This document shows, piece after piece, positions 12,901 through 14,725 of a DNA stretch of 14,725 bases (within the stretch, counting starts at the first letter, position 1; every line of letters starts with the position of its first letter). A model generated the notes under the pieces. The model did not search any database. It saw only the letters and a list, made by a program, of their open reading frames with translations, and was not told the DNA's origin. This stretch comes from Candidatus Tayloriibacteriota bacterium (GTDB lineage Bacteria; Patescibacteriota; Minisyncoccia; Phycocordibacterales; PALSA-1337). The DNA lies in assembly GCA_023269245.1 (NCBI GenBank), contig JAHFMB010000011.1, forward strand, positions 1 to 14,725. The letters are read 5' to 3'. The translations under genes were made by a program, and so were the position numbers.

Positions 12901-14725
12901 GCCACAACTCCTGATGCGCCAGCAACTGAGAGTGAAGCATACGGCGAAGTTGTTCCGATGCCAACATTGCCTCCGTTGAAGAACGAGCCTCCGTTGTTGG
13001 TAATAGACAGGTTTCCATTTGAAGAAACAAGTGCTGTGTCATTCAAATACATTGATCCGGTTCCTGTGCGTAGTGTCCCCTTGACCCACAAGTTTGCTGC
13101 AAAGGTCGAAGTGGCATTGGTGCCGGTTCCGTTGACGTCGATAAACCCGGCAAAAGTTGAAGTTGCTGTCGTTGACGTTGCCGTGAAGTAGCCGGCAGAA
13201 ATTTGGTCAATCGCAGATATGGCTGTCGTCGAAGCATATCGTATATAACCTTGACTCCAACGAAGTGCCGCTGTACCAAGTGTTGTGCCAAGGTCAGAAT
13301 TAGGAGAAACAGGAGCCTCAGCTTTTAGGCCACTGCTCGAAAGATGGAAATACGTGGCGCCAGCTGACGTGCCACCAATATTGACCGCTTGTCCGACCGG
13401 AGAAATGATTTCTGATGTAATCAACCGTGTACCGACCTCGACATTTCCATTTCCGAGAACATTGAGAATATTTGTATTCGTAGTAGATGCCACAGTAAAG
13501 AGTGGGAGTGTTCCCAATTGCTGGGCAGAAGTGGAAACCGACAACTTGGCGGATGGTGACGTCGTCCCGATTCCCACGTTGTTTGTCGTCGGATTGACAT
13601 ACAGAGTTCCACCATGTACATCAAGTCCTCCTGCTAGGATATTCGTTGCCGTCGTAGAGGTCGCCACAATATAGTTCACCGTCGGAGATGTGGATGCGGC
13701 GAGAGCAGTGGTGCCACCTACCGAATACAACCACCCTTGTCCAAAGGTAGTCGCGCCTGTTCCTCCTTGTGAGACACCGAGCGTGCCGAGGAGCGATGAG
13801 AATGCAAGTCCCAACGAACTCGTGGCTGTCAGTGTATATCCTCCTGTAGCATTACCAACCAAGAGATTGCCATATGAAGGAAGGGTTGAGAGACCAGTGC
13901 CGCCGTAGGCAACAGAGAGAGTGGAGGAAGCGGAGACAAGGCCGGCAACTGCTTGGAGGGGACCGGTCAGACCTGAAGCTAGTTGCAAGCCGTTAGTACC
14001 TGAGACGGTGAGAGCGGTGGTTGATGCATATGGGAACGTAGAGGCTGTGGTGGTAGTGGCGGTGAAGTAGCCGGCAAGAGCGTTGATGCCAAGATCTGAT
14101 GAACCATTGACTGAGAATGTACGCCATGGGGAGGTGGTGCCGAGCCCGACGTTGCCAGCATTGGTCACCATGAAACGTGTTGTTGTCGCGAACGATGCAA
14201 CACTTGAAAGTTGGAACAGTGGGGATGTTCCATTGTTCGCACCTGCAATATCAAGCCGTGCGAGCGGAGAGGTTGTACCGACCCCAACGTTTCCTTGATT
14301 ATTTTGGTAAAAACCGAGAGACGGTGTACCACTATTAAAGTAAGTATATAGACCTACGCCATAGTTATTTGAGCCCGAACTTTCAACAAAAGACTTCAAA
14401 CCAAATGTGAGAACATCAAAAGATTTGAGTTTCCCAGCAATAATATCATCAGCCTCTCCAGTGGTGTTGAAGAGTGATCGAATCATGACTGGTGTATTGC
14501 CAGTGGTTGCGACTTCCAATGGATAACCTGGCGCCGCCGTCCCCACTCCCACATTACCTGCAAAGTAGGCATTCCCCGTGGTCGTTGCTCCACCAGAGAT
14601 GGTAAGACCAGTGGTTTGGGTGCCTGCACCAATAGTAGTAGAGGCATATGAGGTGAGTCCTCCATTGAAGGCAAGGAGGGTTGAGGTGGCATTGCCTGGG
14701 AAGAGGTAGGCAAAGATGTTGGCAG
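9981..14725 (-). CDS. Giant fibre-like surface protein with internal Peptidase_S74 chaperone domain (N-terminus off window)
   Basis: The frame is open from the window edge: 1580 residues are visible and the first GTG at 14552 lies mid-repeat, so the N-terminus is missing. From about 11260 to the edge the protein is Ser/Thr/Gly-rich, with at least eight GNVGIGTTSP-type repeats, YGGTG motifs and ATSTTATSTF stretches, like phage tail fibres. At 11252 begins SSIRFKENV, matching the SDxRxK start of the S74 intramolecular chaperone. GMIAEEVE and the GLLVQAVQEQQ helix follow. In phage endosialidases this domain trimerises the fibre and cuts itself off before that Ser. Here 423 residues run from the Ser to the end: S74, a Thr/Ser-rich coiled coil (about 10480-10990), a two-Cys module (VFCIQIRNGEWDKRPGAC, near 10360-10425), a Thr/Ser-rich stretch and a Pro-Ala tail. 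No terminator is visible after it. A role as trimeric surface fibre or adhesin is inferred. Confidence 0.9.
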   Translation of the reverse strand, partial: ANIFAYLFPGNATSTLLAFNGGLTSYASTTIGAGTQTTGLTISGGATTTGNAYFAGNVGVGTAAPGYPLEVATTGNTPVMIRSLFNTTGEADDIIAGKLKSFDVLTFGLKSFVESSGSNNYGVGLYTYFNSGTPSLGFYQNNQGNVGVGTTSPLARLDIAGANNGTSPLFQLSSVASFATTTRFMVTNAGNVGLGTTSPWRTFSVNGSSDLGINALAGYFTATTTTASTFPYASTTALTVSGTNGLQLASGLTGPLQAVAGLVSASSTLSVAYGGTGLSTLPSYGNLLVGNATGGYTLTATSSLGLAFSSLLGTLGVSQGGTGATTFGQGWLYSVGGTTALAASTSPTVNYIVATSTTATNILAGGLDVHGGTLYVNPTTNNVGIGTTSPSAKLSVSTSAQQLGTLPLFTVASTTNTNILNVLGNGNVEVGTRLITSEIISPVGQAVNIGGTSAGATYFHLSSSGLKAEAPVSPNSDLGTTLGTAALRWSQGYIRYASTTAISAIDQISAGYFTATSTTATSTFAGFIDVNGTGTNATSTFAANLWVKGTLRTGTGSMYLNDTALVSSNGNLSITNNGGSFFNGGNVGIGTTSPYASLSVAGASGVVANTFTATSTVATSTLGITVLGGGIQPVMPPGKVFLTGNVASGDVSGMVLYNAGGGANSSVSIDFYNTQGHSNIPQAKIKALDDGSYSDHLTFWTKNSGAPGNPVSERMRIASTGEVGINNVNPSYQLDVNGIIGNSSSAVEFQSGSGLFGYGGTNSSSYNHEFFGNMYTNSTFESAGDIMTGGSFYGDGVGITGLSASNLTSGTLNVAYGGTGANSFGQGWLYSDGGTGALAASTSPTVNYITATSTTATSTFTTGVRLSGAVTRANFSEMFSAQDYNSFGQDALYIFPPQTNGRIYFGRTGKVAYSLNFTGVTNFESVPTRISQTGTTDTSFCPYSTCSSLSSSSGDIVLNPGSVGGFITTNQRTWLSSNPAFSFKSYNYDDANNRTSTPYAYAFDTASSTNKMTLLPHTIWKTGGAAQMTLTSNGMLGIGTSSPLSMLQVASSSLSTTFKSQLVLSDTGSTAGAKHWSFTSAGGNLSIGTTSDLYATTTYLTIKNGGNVGVGTTSPWKTFSVTGNVAMSGLTSSVTGNAVCITTTKEITDAGAASCVPSSIRFKENVTTLSPRYALDTLSKLNVVSFDYKEKQQYETNHSYGMIAEEVENVDKNLVDYGYDGQPASLHFEKITGLLVQAVQEQQGQIGSLASTTVQLGVQNSGFEFNLASTTASLNVLSSNVTTDVQTLTTNLASTSQTTKTLASALDTTNDRVSILSSHIDELTATTSSIIALFEDRTNTLIQDNLSALTSSSTFISAIASAASAQIASSTAETLASSTPSFISRVAIAVKESLQSMGDWTMDKMTAHIVYSERVEAQTVAISKGLEINDVATGQVFCIQIRNGEWDKRPGACTAEAPRTAQTTTTNQPVAQTTTVNTTTTSSAPSPSIDVSTTTTATSSTDASGGVATTTVSTSGTTSSSSTTDTAGTTTSTSGSGATAVTDTTVSSGTTAEPTPAPAPTPDPTPAATPEPAPAPAPTS
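12169..12284 (-). repeat. Long direct repeat in the fibre gene, partner at 13660-13774
   Basis: This block encodes YGGTGANSFGQGWLYSDGG...SPTVNYITATST and is similar at DNA and protein level to 13660-13774 (QGGTGATTFGQGWLYSVGG...SPTVNYIVATST). The two are about 1.5 kb apart and show a segmental duplication that has begun to diverge. Confidence 0.8.
13660..13774 (-). repeat. Long direct repeat in the fibre gene, partner at 12169-12284
   Basis: Second copy of the block described at 12169-12284, of nearly the same length. Confidence 0.8.

Larger units (their letters stand above)
11390..14559 (-). repeat. Eight dispersed 'GNVGIGTTSP' coding repeats in the fibre protein
   Basis: Ten-residue units of the form G-N-V-G-[VIL]-G-T-[TS]-S-P, each followed by a short strand such as [LF]-x-V-x-G, recur near 11390, 11605, 12550, 12955, 13560, 14127-14156, 14265-14294 and 14530-14559. 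The copy near 12550 is degenerate (GINNVNP). Spacing is irregular. Such units start each beta segment in many phage fibres and bacterial S74 proteins. Confidence 0.85.

Noticed and set aside
12733..13191. 152-codon plus-strand ORF, and others such as 11236-11646 and 13285-13674
   Set aside because: They lie antisense to the repetitive fibre gene, consist of its Val/Pro-rich reverse reading and have no promoter or recognisable domain.
9981..14552. Fibre gene treated as complete, starting at GTG 14552
   Set aside because: That codon is the Val of a GNVGVGT repeat and the frame remains open with the same composition to base 14725.
11390..14559. CRISPR array
   Set aside because: The repeats are degenerate, irregularly spaced and in frame within a coding sequence.

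Overview
The window looks like a fragment of a Patescibacteria/CPR genome, probably Parcubacteria (a Kaiserbacteria- or Nomurabacteria-like lineage). That placement is inferred from four things: type IV pilin-like N-termini joined to LamG domains, a giant threonine/serine-rich surface protein with a Peptidase_S74 domain, very tight gene packing, and the style of the core proteins. UGA is used as a normal stop, so the standard bacterial code applies. I count 13 genes. No stretch longer than 300 bases lacks a gene; the longest gap (9396-9627) holds a long inverted repeat and a terminator. No rRNA, tRNA or CRISPR array was seen.

Layout. (1) 1-1137 (-): the N-terminal 379 residues of a secreted lytic transglycosylase with a coiled coil. 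(2) 1203-1892 (-): ribosomal protein L25/Ctc. (3) 1908-4064 (-): a likely operon of two small tail-anchored membrane proteins and two paralogous pilin-LamG proteins. (4) 4156-5019 (-) and 5097-6092 (+): a divergent sugar-phosphate pair, class II aldolase and a PfkB kinase. (5) 6074-7360 (-): tRNA-guanine transglycosylase carrying an in-frame palindromic element. (6) 7418-8107 (+): LOG-family nucleotide phosphoribohydrolase. (7) 8115-9395 (-): MFS drug/proton antiporter with a perfect 26-bp inverted repeat upstream. (8) 9628-9879 (-): one-domain RRM RNA-binding protein. (9) 9981-14725 (-): a giant fibre-like S74 surface protein, open at its N-terminus.

Expression signals are unusually uniform. 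At six genes a sigma-70-type -10 box, usually extended (TGn-TATAAT), lies only 6-9 bases before the ATG, so their mRNAs should be leaderless or almost so. None of the 12 visible starts has a convincing Shine-Dalgarno sequence. These promoters corrected three starts: tgt at 7360, the LOG gene at 7418 and the MFS gene at 9395.

The least explained features are the roughly 125-bp palindromic element that encodes about 40 extra residues inside tgt, the 110-bp element with 26-bp perfect inverted repeats near the MFS promoter, and the cell-surface loci (pilin-LamG operon and S74 protein). These surface proteins, together with the transglycosylase, probably belong to envelope remodelling and cell-surface or host-contact functions.
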